The notes: a model not told the origin generated them from the letters alone. DNA of 64,000 bases from DASSUW01 sp963830725 (GCA_963830725.1 CAWHNO010000016.1:248001-312000), one strand, 5' to 3'. Positions 39,090-47,927 are shown, counted from the stretch's first letter. A program made the numbers and translations.

Positions 39090-40052
39090 TCAGACCGCCA
39101 GATGCGGGTACTCGTCCTCGACCACGGCCCGGTAGCGGTCGTAGATCGGCTTCGTGATCGGGATCAGGCTGAGCGCGGCCTTGACGTCGCCACCTGACTT
39201 GATGCGCCGGCGGGCGAGCGCCATCGCCACGTTCTCTTTCCCCTGGAAATAGCGATTGGCGGTCTCGGACGACATCGCCATCTTGACCTTCGGCTCCCAG
39301 TCGACGTCGTCCGACCATTCCCAGTGGAGGTTGCCTTCCTCGCCCTCGCGCGCGGCGCGGATGTTGACCACGAGATCGAAGTCGGTGAACTCGAAGCGTT
39401 GAGGAACATCCGCGTCACGCAGCTGGGGGCCCATGTCCGGGTCCTCGCTCATCATCGAGAAGATCCGGTCCATCACGGTCCGGAACTCCTTGCTCGAGCG
39501 GAACTCGGCGCCCATGGTCAGGACGCGCTGCTTGCGGGCTTGGCGGGTGCCGACTTCGCGCGCCTTCGCCCGGGCGGCCGTCGCGCGTGCCGACGGCTTC
39601 GCGCGGGTCTTGGCCGCAGCGGGCTTCGCCGCGCGTTTCGCGGATCGGCGCTTGGCGGCCGGCTTGCGCTTGGCGGCCGGCTTGCGCTTGGCGGCCGGCT
39701 TGCGGGCCGTGCGCTTGGCGGGCGCCGGGCGCGACGGCGTGGCGGCGGCCGGCGCGTGCTTGCTCTGGAGGACCTCGAGCGCCGCAACACGCCGCGCGAG
39801 CCCTTCGATCTCGGAGCGCAGGCCGCGGACGTCCTCGAGGATCTTGAGGTCCTCGATCGTCTCGCGGATCCGCGACGCGGCATTCGCGACCTCGTCCACG
39901 AGCGCGCGCGTGCGTTTCGACGTGCCGGCTGCGCCCTCGGTCGTGGCCTGGAACGTACGCTCGACGGCGCTGCGGACCGCCTCGACGGCGTCGGCTGCGT
40001 CGGAGCCCGTGGCGTCCTTCTTGCCCTTCTTCTTCTTGTCCTTCTTCGCCAT
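39090..40052 (-). CDS. Phasin-like Lys-rich protein joined to an SCP2 sterol-carrier-like domain
   Basis: The open frame gives 320 residues. Residues 1-100 form a phasin-like coiled coil (AVEAVRSAVERTFQATTEGA, IRETIEDLKILEDVRGLRSE). Residues about 110-165 are a histone-H1-like tail with three KPAAKR units. From the internal ATG at 39515 the sequence is an SCP2-like lipid-carrier domain (MGAEFRSSKEFRTVMDRIFS, NLHWEWSDDVDWEPKVKMAM, FQGKENVAMALARRRIKSGG). The neighbouring frame just before 39515 reads RRRAKSAPAKPASSAS and stops, a natural phasin-type ending, so two separate genes merged by a one-base indel near 39560 are as likely as a true fusion. Partners are probably membrane lipid or storage granule related; function unproven. 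Confidence 0.65.
   Translation of the reverse strand: MAKKDKKKKGKKDATGSDAADAVEAVRSAVERTFQATTEGAAGTSKRTRALVDEVANAASRIRETIEDLKILEDVRGLRSEIEGLARRVAALEVLQSKHAPAAATPSRPAPAKRTARKPAAKRKPAAKRKPAAKRRSAKRAAKPAAAKTRAKPSARATAARAKAREVGTRQARKQRVLTMGAEFRSSKEFRTVMDRIFSMMSEDPDMGPQLRDADVPQRFEFTDFDLVVNIRAAREGEEGNLHWEWSDDVDWEPKVKMAMSSETANRYFQGKENVAMALARRRIKSGGDVKAALSLIPITKPIYDRYRAVVEDEYPHLAV
39651..39704 (-). repeat. 18-bp tandem repeat x3 encoding KPAAKR units
   Basis: CTTGGCGGCCGGCTTGCG occurs three times exactly in tandem at 39651-39668, 39669-39686 and 39687-39704, within the Lys/Ala-rich tail of the phasin-like gene. Copy-number change would lengthen or shorten the basic tail by six residues without changing the frame. 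Confidence 0.85.
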
Positions 40053-40076
40053 GGCGCGAGTCTATTCTCAGTCACC

Positions 40077-40717
40077 GTGACGTACCTCCGTGCCCACGCC
40101 GAGGTCGCCGAGCGCGTGCTGCTGCCCGGCGACCCGGGCCGCGCGCTGCGGCTCGCCCAGCAGCTCGTCGACGCGCCGAAGATGCTCAACCACCACCGCG
40201 GCCTCTGGGGCTACACGGGCATCGCTCCCGACGGCGAGCCGCTGACGATCCAGAGCACCGGGCTCGGCGGCCCGAGCACGGCGATCGTGGTCGAGGAGCT
40301 GATCGCGCTCGGCGCGCGGCGGCTCGTCCGCGCCGGCACCTGCTCGGCGTTGGTGGATGCCGAGCTCGGGTCGCTCGTGATCGCCGAGTCGGTGCTCCCG
40401 CACGACGGTGCGAGCCGAGCGCTGGGAGCCGACGGCGCGCTCGTCCCCGACCCCGAGCTGCTGGCCGCCCTGCGCGCCGCCGGCAACGGCGCGGTGGTCG
40501 GCCCCGTGGTCTCTGCCGATCTCCTCGACGGCGACCCCTGGGCGAGCTCGGGCGCGCGTCGCCCTCGACCTCTCCACCGCCGCGCTGTTCGCGGTCGCGG
40601 CCCGCGATGGTGCGCGCGCCGCGTGCGTGCTGGCGGTGACGGGCGCGCAGATCGAGCCCGAGCGCGCTCGAGCGCGCCGAGGCCGAGCTCGGCCGGGTCG
40701 CGGCTGCGGCGTTCTAA
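40077..40717 (+). pseudogene. Nucleoside phosphorylase (PNP_UDP_1 family), two frameshifts
   Basis: Three frames combine into a 212-residue enzyme that would split nucleosides with phosphate. The conserved parts are HAEVAERVLLPGDPGRALRL, GYTGIAPDGEPLTIQSTGLG, the phosphate/ribose site GGPSTAIVVEELIALGARRL, RAGTCSALVDAELGSLVIAE and, after the first break, ARVALDLSTAALFAVAARDG with the family's catalytic region and AACVLAVTGAQI. One extra base near 40548 (in GGG) and one near 40668 disrupt it; the natural end is GRVAAAAF at 40717. The GTG start at 40077 fits. It is divergent from the phasin-like gene and short relative to uridine phosphorylases, so the substrate is open. Confidence 0.7.
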
Positions 40718-40780
40718 GCCTGGAGGCTAGAATCGGGGCCCCGCCCAACGGGCCATTCCGCGATGTCCCGTCGGGCACCC

Positions 40781-41254
40781 CTAGCGCTTGCGCTTGGCGG
40801 GCTTGCGCTTCGGCGCCGCGGCCGGCTCGTCGACCTTCAGCCGCTCCTGCTCGCGCGGCGGCGCCGGCGGTGCGGCGTCGAGGTGCGAGATCTCGGCGGC
40901 CAGGTTGCCGAGCTGAGCCTCGATGCCCGCCAGGCGCTCGTCGAGACCGGCAGCCTGGCTGATACCGGCGAGGCGCTGGTCGAGCCGGTCGACCGCGTCC
41001 TCGATGCCCTCCATGCGCTGCGACACGGAGCGGAGGCGCCGTGTGAGGCGCTCGACGTCGGCGGCCGACGGGATGTTCAGCGCGCCCATGGCGGCCACCT
41101 GGGCTTGCGTAGCGCGCTCGCGCGCGTCGAACGCCCGCGCGATCGCGGAGTTCACGAGCGGGTTCTCGAGCAGCTCCTGGGCGAGCTTGCCGAGCGCGTC
41201 CTCACCCTGGCGGGCGATACGGTCACGCAGCCCACTCTGGGTTTCGTCTGCCAT
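40781..41254 (-). CDS. Phasin-like coiled-coil protein with Lys/Arg tail
   Basis: The 157-residue protein starts MADETQSGLRDRIARQGEDA and is predicted helical with heptad-like stretches (VERLTRRLRSVSQRMEGIED, LDERLAGIEAQLGNLAAEIS). It ends in a basic tail, KRKPAKRKR. The design, a coiled coil followed by a Lys-rich tail, matches the first half of the gene at 40052, so the two may be paralogous nucleoid- or granule-associated proteins. Phasin similarity is only by architecture. ATG 41254 has an excellent ribosome site, CAGGAGGACACC, which decides the start over an upstream ATG at 41284. Confidence 0.65.
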   Translation of the reverse strand: MADETQSGLRDRIARQGEDALGKLAQELLENPLVNSAIARAFDARERATQAQVAAMGALNIPSAADVERLTRRLRSVSQRMEGIEDAVDRLDQRLAGISQAAGLDERLAGIEAQLGNLAAEISHLDAAPPAPPREQERLKVDEPAAAPKRKPAKRKR

Positions 41255-41390
41255 GGTGTCCTCCTGGCGGGAATCGAGGTTCAAGGCGCGAGGCCCGCGG
41301 GACGCTACCGCAGTCCCGTGTGCCGCGATGGGGACCGAACAACGGATCTAACGCTGAAGTGGACCTTTAGACTTAACCCGTCTTCATCGA

Positions 41391-41411
41391 CTTGCGGCGA
41401 AATACCGCAAG
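41391..41411. promoter_or_regulatory. Leader/intergenic hairpin before the peptidoglycan hydrolase gene
   Basis: CTTGCGG (41391-41397) pairs with CCGCAAG (41405-41411) around CGAAATA. It lies in the 297-base region (41255-41551) between the divergent phasin-like gene and the hydrolase. I looked for the c-di-AMP (ydaO) riboswitch that often precedes actinobacterial cell-wall hydrolases and did not find its conserved segments. No other gene is apparent in this gap. Confidence 0.3.
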
Positions 41412-41551
41412 AGACGGCCCGGAAGACCGTTCGAGATTGCATCACGCACCATGGGACCGATAGCCTCAGAGTCGATTCAGAGGGGCCCGCGCCCGGCGCT
41501 CGCAGGACGTCGAGACCGTGCCGGCGCAGCGGGAGGGGACCCGTACCGGGG

Positions 41552-44085
41552 ATGACGAGCCGCAAGCTGTTGACAGTCGCGACTACCGCTGCCGCCTTGT
41601 ACGCGGCGGTCCTCGTCGCGTCCGCATCCGCCGCGCTGCACCGCGTGCAGGTGACGCTCGTGACGGGCCAGACCCTCACGCTGACGGTCGACGTGCCCGC
41701 CGGCACGCCGATCCAGCAGGTCCAGATCCCCGGACTGCCCGCCCCGGTCCAGGAGATCGTCGACCTCGGCCCGGTCGAGACGCCGACCCCGGTGCCGACG
41801 GAGGTGCCCGAGGTGGAGGTGCCCGAGGTCGACGCGCCCACGCCCGACCCGACGCCCGGCAACCAGCAGGGCGGCGGCAACCGCAACGGCGGCGGTGGCG
41901 GCAACTCGGACGGTGGCGGCAACTCGGACGGCGGCGGCAACTCGGGCGGCGGGGCAACTCGGACGCGGGCGGCGACGGCTCCGCCCCAGCGCCGAACATC
42001 AACTCGGGCGAGGAGAGCGCGGTCAACCGCTCCGACGGCAACACCCGCTCCGCGGTCGGCCGCGCGCGCGACAAGGTGACCAAGGCCGCCAAGGACGTGA
42101 CGAACCCGGACGGATCGCCGGCCCCGGCCAACCCGACCTACTCGGTCTCGACGCCGGGCGCCGCGCGCATCGGCGTCCCGAACTTCTTCATCGACAAGTT
42201 CCGCATCCCGCCCTTCCTGCTCCCGATCTACCAGGCCGCCGGGATCCAGTACGGCGTGCGCTGGGAGATCCTCGCCGCGATCAACGAGATCGAGACCGAC
42301 TACGGGCGCAACCTCAACGTGAGCTCGGCGGGCGCGCTCGGCTGGATGCAGTTCCTGCCGTCCACCTGGCGCATCTACGGCGTCGACGCCAACGGCGATC
42401 GCGTCAAGGACCCCTACAACCCGGTCGACGCGATCTTCGCCGCCGCCCGCTACCTGCGCGCCGCCGGCGCCGACCAGGACATCCGGCGCGCGGTCTTCGC
42501 GTACAACCACGCCGACTGGTACGTCGACTCCGTGCTGCTGCGCGCCCAGGTCATCGGCGGCCTGCCGTCGAACCTCGTCGGCTCGCTCACGGGCCTGACG
42601 CAGGGCCGCTTCCCGATCCAGGCCAAGGCGACCTACGCGGGCGAGCTGCGCACGCGCGGCAAGCGTGTGCGCGCCGGCAACGCCGCGCTGGTGGTCGAGT
42701 CGACGGGCCGCCGCGGGATCCGCATCTTCTCGCGCGAGCGCGCGCCGGTGGTGGCGGTGAATGACGGGCGCGTCGTCCGCATCGGCCACAACCGGCGGCT
42801 CGGCAACTACCTGATGCTGCAGGACGTGTACGGCAACACGTACACCTACGGGCGCCTGGGCAAGGTCAACCGCCGCTATCCGTCGCCGAAGCCGCAGGAG
42901 TTCGACCCGAAGGAGGTCCAGGAGCAGCTCGAGCTGCCCACGCGCGACGCCGCCCCGTCCGACGCGGCCTCGGCCACCGAGCGCCCGGCGCGCCGCGCGC
43001 CGAAGCGCAAGCTCGCCGAGAAGGCCGTGCCGAAGGCCGACGAGGCCACGGAGGCGCCGCCGGCCGACAAGCAGCGGCTCTTCGCCAACCCGGCCCGCCC
43101 GAACGCCTCAGCAGCCGGAGGCGCCCAGCAGGAGTTCGAGCGCACCGGCGAGATCGACGGCGAGGAGACCTTCGAGGGCTACTTCCGGCGCGTCTTCGGC
43201 ATCGGCCGCAAGGACATCCAGCTCAAGCGCCTCCGGGTCGGCTCGCGCGTCGTGGCGGGCACGATCCTCGGCCGCCTCGGCGAGCGGGAAGGCCGTCGGG
43301 CGCCGCGCCTGCGCTTCGAGGTCCGGCCGGCCGGCCGCGGCGCCCCGCGGATCGACCCGAAGCCGATCCTCGACGGCTGGAAGCTGCTCGAGTCGACGGC
43401 GATCTACCGCGCCGCCGGCAAGAACCCGTTCTTCGGCCGCGACGCCGCGAACCCGTCGATCGGGCAGATCCTTCTGATGAGCAAGGACGCGCTGATCCGG
43501 CGTGTGCTGACCAACCCGCGGATCGGCGTCTACGACTGCGGCAAGCACGACGTCCAGACCGGCCAGATCGACCGCCGCGTGCTGGCCACGCTCGAGTTCC
43601 TCGCCGCCTCCGGCCTGCGGCCGACGGTCACCTCGCTGCGCTGCGGCCACGGCTACTACACGAGCTCGGGCAACGTGTCGCACCACTCGTCCGGCAACGC
43701 GGTCGACATCGCGCAGATCAACGGCATCACGATCTCGCCGTCGACGCAGGGGGCGGGCTCGATCACCGAGCTGACGATCCAGCGGCTGCTCACGCTGCAG
43801 GGCACGATGCGGCCCGACCAGATCATCTCGCTGATGAAGTTCGACGGCGCCGACAACACCTACGCGATGGGCGACCATCACGACCACATCCACGTCGGCT
43901 GGCGACCGCTCTACGGCGCCAACTCGAAGATGGCCAAACAGGTCAACGCGATCCTCAAGCCGAAGCAGTGGATCAAGCTGATCGACCGCCTGGGCGAGAT
44001 CGACAACCCGACGGTGCGCCGCCGCCCGTCCAAGTACGCGGTGCCCACGCGCGGTCCGGCGTCGCCGGCCCACAAGGGCGAGTAG
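41552..44085 (+). pseudogene. Secreted multidomain peptidoglycan hydrolase (SLT, M23-like, M15-like), frameshifted
   Basis: About 844 residues after repair. A signal peptide (MTSRKLLTVATTAAALYAAV plus a short Ala/Ser end) is followed by a Pro/Glu linker, then repeated GGGNSD units; near 41960 one base is missing within this repeat and the frame changes. The second frame carries a lytic transglycosylase domain (ILAAINEIETDYGRNLNVSS with catalytic Glu, SAGALGWMQFLPSTWRIYG, FAYNHADWYVDSVL), a degenerate M23-like beta domain (VAVNDGRVVRIGHNRRLGNY), and an M15-like end with HHSSGNAVDIAQINGI and DHHDHIHVGW (HxxxxxxD and HxH zinc ligands). It would remodel the wall outside the cell. Confidence 0.75.
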
Positions 44086-44095
44086 CCTCGCCGCC

Positions 44096-44938
44096 CTGCC
44101 CCGCTTCGGCTTCGTCCAATGGGAGTTCCCCGGCCGGCTGGGACCCGAGCCGGGCCGCTATGTCATGCGCCGCTACGCCGGCGACGACGTGCGCCAGGTG
44201 CTGGTGATCGGCGGCTACGACGCCCCGCGCCGGCTGCGGCGCCGAGCGCGGCGCGCCGACCCGGGTCCGACCAGCGTGGAGCTCACCCGCGCCACCGTGA
44301 TCGACGCGACGCCGCTGGGTGAGCTGGAGGCGGCGGACGTCTGGCTCGGCCGCGCGTGCGGCGACGACCGCCCGCGTGTGGTGGACGGCGCGCTGGAGCT
44401 GCTCAACCGCGCCGTCGCCGGGCATCGCGTGGCCAGTGCGGATCCGTGGCTGGCCGACGCCGATCCGGCGCACGCGCTCGTCTGCCGCGTCGGCTACGGC
44501 AGCGGCGAGCAGGTCGCCGACGGCGACTGGGAGTCGGCCGTCGAGCTGCCGCTGCCCGGTTTGCCGGCCGGCCGGTCTCTCGTCTTGTCACCGCAGGAGC
44601 GACTGGCCGCCCTGCTCGGCGGCCGCGATGCGGCGCTCGCCTGCGAGGAACTGACCCTGCGGGCCCGCGGCGACCTCGACCACGGGCGGCCGCGCGAGGC
44701 GGCGCTGCAGCTGGCGGTCGCGCTCGACACCGGTCTCGCCGAGCTGGAGGTGTGGCGCGAGCAGGGGGACATGGCTCGGCGGCTCGAGGAGCTCGACGGG
44801 TGGCGCGAGGCGGTCGCGCGGGCTGCGCGGGCGGCTTTGGGTGGCGGGCTGGACGATGAGCAGACCGCTGCTGTGGGGGACGCGCTGGGGCGGCTGGAGG
44901 CGGCGCTGCGGGCTCGGACTGCGATGGTGGCCGATTAG
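44096..44938 (+). CDS. Conserved hypothetical protein next to the cell-wall hydrolase
   Basis: The frame gives up to 280 residues. The opening LPRFGFVQWEFPGRLGPEPG looks conserved and in frame with MRRYAGDDVRQVLVIGGYDA; the latter ATG (44165) is a conservative alternative start, while the CTG at 44096 would include the conserved leader. The rest has LELLNRAVAGHRVASADPWL, VCRVGYGSGEQVADGDWESA and a helical C-terminus with LAALLGGRDAALACEELTLR. I do not know its function; the leader and length suggest an actinobacterial orphan family. The start is 10 bases after the hydrolase stop, implying an operon. It ends before repeat element E. Confidence 0.7.
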   Translation: MPRFGFVQWEFPGRLGPEPGRYVMRRYAGDDVRQVLVIGGYDAPRRLRRRARRADPGPTSVELTRATVIDATPLGELEAADVWLGRACGDDRPRVVDGALELLNRAVAGHRVASADPWLADADPAHALVCRVGYGSGEQVADGDWESAVELPLPGLPAGRSLVLSPQERLAALLGGRDAALACEELTLRARGDLDHGRPREAALQLAVALDTGLAELEVWREQGDMARRLEELDGWREAVARAARAALGGGLDDEQTAAVGDALGRLEAALRARTAMVAD

Positions 44939-44963
44939 GGCTCGGCCGCGGCGTGGGCTCTTG

Positions 44964-45235
44964 AACTGCGGCATTGAGGGAGGTGGGTTCGGGCGGGGTG
45001 GCGGGCTCGAACTGCGTGCAGTGAGGGAGTGGTTCGGGCGGGGTGGTCTCGCATCGTGGAAGGTCGCGGACCCTTTCGTGTGTCGTTGCGCCGCGGTCGC
45101 GGGTCGTGGGGTTGCTGACTCGCGGTATGCGTGCATTAGCAACCCCACTCGCTCGCTGAGCCGATCGTGCCGGCGGCGTGTTGCGCATCGCGGAAATCGC
45201 CCGCCCGCGGCAGGCCGACCACCCTCCCTACAAGC
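44964..45235. repeat. Hairpin-bearing intergenic element, copy E, with tandem unit and long stem
   Basis: Fills the 289-base gap between the convergent hypothetical gene (ends 44938) and the sirtuin gene (stop at 45228). It begins AACTGCGGCATTGAGGGAGG (44964-44983); a second related unit AACTGCGTGCAGTGAGGGAG starts at 45010, so the left side is a two-unit tandem repeat of about 46 bases. An 11-bp perfect stem, GTGGGGTTGCT (45106-45116) with AGCAACCCCAC (45138-45148), has a 21-base loop. The right end CCCTCCCTACAAGC (45223-45236) is the inverse of GCTTGTAGGGAGG from copy D and overlaps the sirtuin stop codon. Confidence 0.6.
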
Positions 45236-45965
45236 CCATCCCTTCGAGCACCGCCTCGAGCTCGTCCACGACGTCGCCGCCCAGCCGAACAGCGGCCCGC
45301 CCGTCGTAGGGCGTGGCGCTCCGCGTCACGATCGCCACGGCGCCGCCAGAAGTCAGCGTGATCTCGGGCAGCTCGGCCACCGGCCAGACCTCGAGCGAGG
45401 ATCCGATGCAGAGCATCAGGTCGGCGCCCGCCGCCAGGGCCGAGGCGCGGCTCATCGCCGCCTCGTCGAGCAGCTCGCCGAACAGGACCACGTCGGGCTT
45501 GAGCGGTCGGCCGCAGTCGCAGCGCGGCACGCCGTCGGCGGCGGTCTCGAGCCGCGCGCGCGTCTCGGCGAGCGGGTAGCGGGAGCCACACGCCAGACAT
45601 GAAGCGGTGGCGATCGAACCGTGGACCTCGATCACATCTTGAGACCCGGCGGCGGCGTGCAGGCCGTCGATGTTCTGGGTGATGACCGGGATGCCGAGCT
45701 GCGCCAGCGCGCGATGCGCCCCGTTCGGCTGCTTGCCCTCGAGCGTCGCGAAGCGCTGGCCGTAGAACGCCCAGAACCCCTCCGGATCGCGCCGCCAGGC
45801 CGAGATGTGGGCGACCTCCATCGGGTTCACGCCGGCCCACAGGCCGCTGCCCGGTGAACGGAAGTCGGGGATCCCGGACGGAACCGAGACCCCCGCCCCG
45901 GTAAGGGCGACGACCGACCCCGCCGAGCGGATCAGCCCGGCGAGGCGGTCGTGGTCGCTGCTCAC
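45228..45965 (-). CDS. cobB: Sir2-family NAD-dependent protein deacylase
   Basis: A 245-residue sirtuin that removes acyl groups from lysine using NAD. Motifs are ALTGAGVSVPSGIPDFRSPG (NAD loop), VITQNIDGLHAAAGSQDVIE (QNxD), catalytic His in EVHGSIATASCLACG, a zinc ribbon from C-x-x-C pairs (CLACG and CDCG), and LKPDVVLFGELLD plus CIGSSLEVWPVAELP. The GTG start at 45965 overlaps the stop of the next gene by 4 bases. Placement after two beta-oxidation genes suggests control of metabolic enzymes by deacetylation, an inference from context. The stop codon lies in repeat element E. Confidence 0.93.
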   Translation of the reverse strand: MSSDHDRLAGLIRSAGSVVALTGAGVSVPSGIPDFRSPGSGLWAGVNPMEVAHISAWRRDPEGFWAFYGQRFATLEGKQPNGAHRALAQLGIPVITQNIDGLHAAAGSQDVIEVHGSIATASCLACGSRYPLAETRARLETAADGVPRCDCGRPLKPDVVLFGELLDEAAMSRASALAAGADLMLCIGSSLEVWPVAELPEITLTSGGAVAIVTRSATPYDGRAAVRLGGDVVDELEAVLEGMGL

Positions 45966-47068
45966 CGGCCCTTGAACTCCGGCTTGCGCTTCTGCAGGAA
46001 CGCGCCGATGCCCTCGCGCGCGTCCTCGGAGACGAAGACCTCGGTGAAGGCGGCCTTCTCCGCCTCGATGCCCTCGTCGAGGTCGCCGGCGTGCGAGACC
46101 TGCTTGATGCGCTCGAGCGCCACGGGCGCTTGGCCGGCGAACTTGCGCGCCCACGCCAGCGCGGCGTCGAACAGCTCGTGGTCGGCGACCAGGCGATTGA
46201 CGAGCCCGAACTCGTAGGCCTCCTCGGCCGAGATCGGGTCGCCGACCGTGTTCATCTCGAGCGCCTTCGCCGGGCCGACGAGCCGCGGCAGCCGCTGCGT
46301 GCCGCCGAAGCCGGGGATGATCCCGAGGTTGACCTCCGGCTGGCCGAAGGAGGCGCTGTAGGCGGCCAGGCGCACGTCGCACGCCATCGCGATCTCGCAG
46401 CCGCCGCCGAGCGCGAGCCCGTTGACCGCCGCGATCGTCATGACCCGCGAGCGCTCCCAGGCGCGGAACAGGCCGTGCGCGCGGTCGAGCAGGTCCTTGC
46501 CGCCCGCCTCGTCCATCTGCGTGAAGGCCTTGATGTCGGCGCCCGCGCAGAACAGCGCCGGGTTCGGCGAGGCGACGATCATCGCCTTCACCCCACCGCC
46601 CTCGATCGCCTTCCACGCCTTCTCGAGCGCCTCGATGACGTTCGGGGCCAGCGAGTTGGCGGGCGGGTTGTCGAGCCACAGGATCGCCATGTCGCCGCGC
46701 GTGTCGAGCTTGACCGGCGACGTCTCCCAGCCGGCATCCGGCTGCGGGTAGGGATAGAAGCCCTGGCCGCTCTTGGCCCCCAGGCGCCCCTGCGCCACCA
46801 GCCGGCGCAGCACGAGCGGCGGCTCGAAGCCCTCGCCCCACGCCTGCTCGGCCTGCTCGAGCGCCGCCAGGACGTCGTCGAGGCCGCGGAAGTCCGCACG
46901 GGCGAACGGGCCGGGCACCATGCCGGTGCCCATCATCATCCCGAGGTCGATGTCGCGGACGCCCGCGATGCCCTCCTCGAGCACGAGGCAGGCCTCGACC
47001 AGCGCCTTGAGCTGGAAGCGGTCGGCGACCCGCTCGTCGATCTGCTGCGCGGTCTCAGGAGTGCTCAT
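45962..47068 (-). CDS. 3-hydroxyacyl-CoA dehydrogenase C-terminal domain fused to enoyl-CoA hydratase
   Basis: A 368-residue two-domain protein. Residues 10-110 match the C-terminal domain of 3-hydroxyacyl-CoA dehydrogenase (LVEACLVLEEGIAGVRDIDL, MMMGTGMVPGPFARADFRGL, GRLGAKSGQGFYPYP). Residues about 115-368 are a crotonase/enoyl-CoA hydratase (ALFCAGADIKAFTQMDEAGG, GLALGGGCEIAMACDVRLAA, FGQPEVNLGIIPGFGGTQRL), with oxyanion-hole glycines and the Glu used for hydration present (QPEVNLG). Together with the next gene it supplies the hydratase and dehydrogenase steps of fatty-acid beta-oxidation. It overlaps that gene by 14 bases. The arrangement is reversed compared with FadB/FadJ. Confidence 0.88.
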   Translation of the reverse strand: MSTPETAQQIDERVADRFQLKALVEACLVLEEGIAGVRDIDLGMMMGTGMVPGPFARADFRGLDDVLAALEQAEQAWGEGFEPPLVLRRLVAQGRLGAKSGQGFYPYPQPDAGWETSPVKLDTRGDMAILWLDNPPANSLAPNVIEALEKAWKAIEGGGVKAMIVASPNPALFCAGADIKAFTQMDEAGGKDLLDRAHGLFRAWERSRVMTIAAVNGLALGGGCEIAMACDVRLAAYSASFGQPEVNLGIIPGFGGTQRLPRLVGPAKALEMNTVGDPISAEEAYEFGLVNRLVADHELFDAALAWARKFAGQAPVALERIKQVSHAGDLDEGIEAEKAAFTEVFVSEDAREGIGAFLQKRKPEFKGR

Positions 47069-47927
47069 AGAAACCCTTCCCGGACTTGGCGCCGAGCTCG
47101 CCGCGCTCGACCATCTTCTCCATCCCGCGGTGCACGTAGAAGCGGTCGCCGTAGGCCTCGCGCATGTCGCGCGCGACCTTGACCACGGTGTCCAGGCCCG
47201 ACATGTCGGCGAGCCGGAACGGCCCCATCGGCATCTGCGCCTTCTCGGTGATGAACTCGTCGAGCTGCTCGATGTCGACCCCGCTCTCGTCCTGATACCG
47301 CCAGAGCTCGCTGGCGGTGCTCATGAGGATGCGGTTGACCATGAAGCCCGGGCACTCGTGGCAGCGGACGGGCATCTTCTTGATCGCCTGGGCGAAGTTG
47401 GCGGCGGCCTGGGCGGTCTCCGGCGAGGTGTCGTCGCCCTCGACGACCTCGATCAGCCGCATGTAGGAGGCGGGCCAGAAGAAGTGGAAGCCGACGACCT
47501 GGTCGGGCCGGTCGGTGACGTCGCCGATCTCGGTGATCGACAGGCCGGAGGTGTTGGAGGCGAGGATCGCGTGGCCGGGGGTGGCCGCGTCGAGCTCCGC
47601 GAACACCGCGTGCTTGATCTCCATCTTCTCCGGCACGGCCTCGATCACGAAGTCGACGTCGCCGAACTCGCCGTAGTCGGTCGTCCCGGTGATCAGCGAG
47701 AGCGTCCGCTCGGCCTGGGCCGACGCCTCCTCCTCCGAGATCTTGCCCTTCTTGACGAGCTTGGCGGCCTGGCCCTCCGTGACCTCGCGCGCCTTCTGCA
47801 GTCCTGCGTCGACGAACTTCTGGTCGACGTCCTTGAGCACCACCGGGATCGCCGACGCGGCGATGACCTGGGCGATCTCGCCGCCCATCACCCCCGCGCC
47901 GACGACTCCTGCTTTGAATACGAACAT
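47055..47927 (-). CDS. 3-hydroxyacyl-CoA dehydrogenase
   Basis: A 290-residue NAD-dependent enzyme with the complete N- and C-terminal HAD domains. Motifs are AGVVGAGVMGGEIAQVIAAS (GxGxxG NAD site), FVIEAVPEKMEIKHAVFAEL, ASNTSGLSITEIGDVTDRP, HFFWPASYMRLIEVVEGDDT (catalytic His), CPGFMVNRILMSTASELWRY and GAKSGKGFYEHS. It oxidises 3-hydroxyacyl-CoA to 3-ketoacyl-CoA; 3-hydroxybutyryl-CoA dehydrogenase is possible. It is the first gene of the HAD-crotonase-sirtuin operon. An acyl-CoA dehydrogenase for the preceding step is encoded at 53843-55009. Confidence 0.93.
   Translation of the reverse strand: MFVFKAGVVGAGVMGGEIAQVIAASAIPVVLKDVDQKFVDAGLQKAREVTEGQAAKLVKKGKISEEEASAQAERTLSLITGTTDYGEFGDVDFVIEAVPEKMEIKHAVFAELDAATPGHAILASNTSGLSITEIGDVTDRPDQVVGFHFFWPASYMRLIEVVEGDDTSPETAQAAANFAQAIKKMPVRCHECPGFMVNRILMSTASELWRYQDESGVDIEQLDEFITEKAQMPMGPFRLADMSGLDTVVKVARDMREAYGDRFYVHRGMEKMVERGELGAKSGKGFYEHS

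Noticed and set aside
41255..41551. c-di-AMP (ydaO) riboswitch before the wall hydrolase.
   Set aside because: The conserved GGGGAACCCA-like and GGUGAAUC-like segments are not present in order; only one small hairpin is clear.
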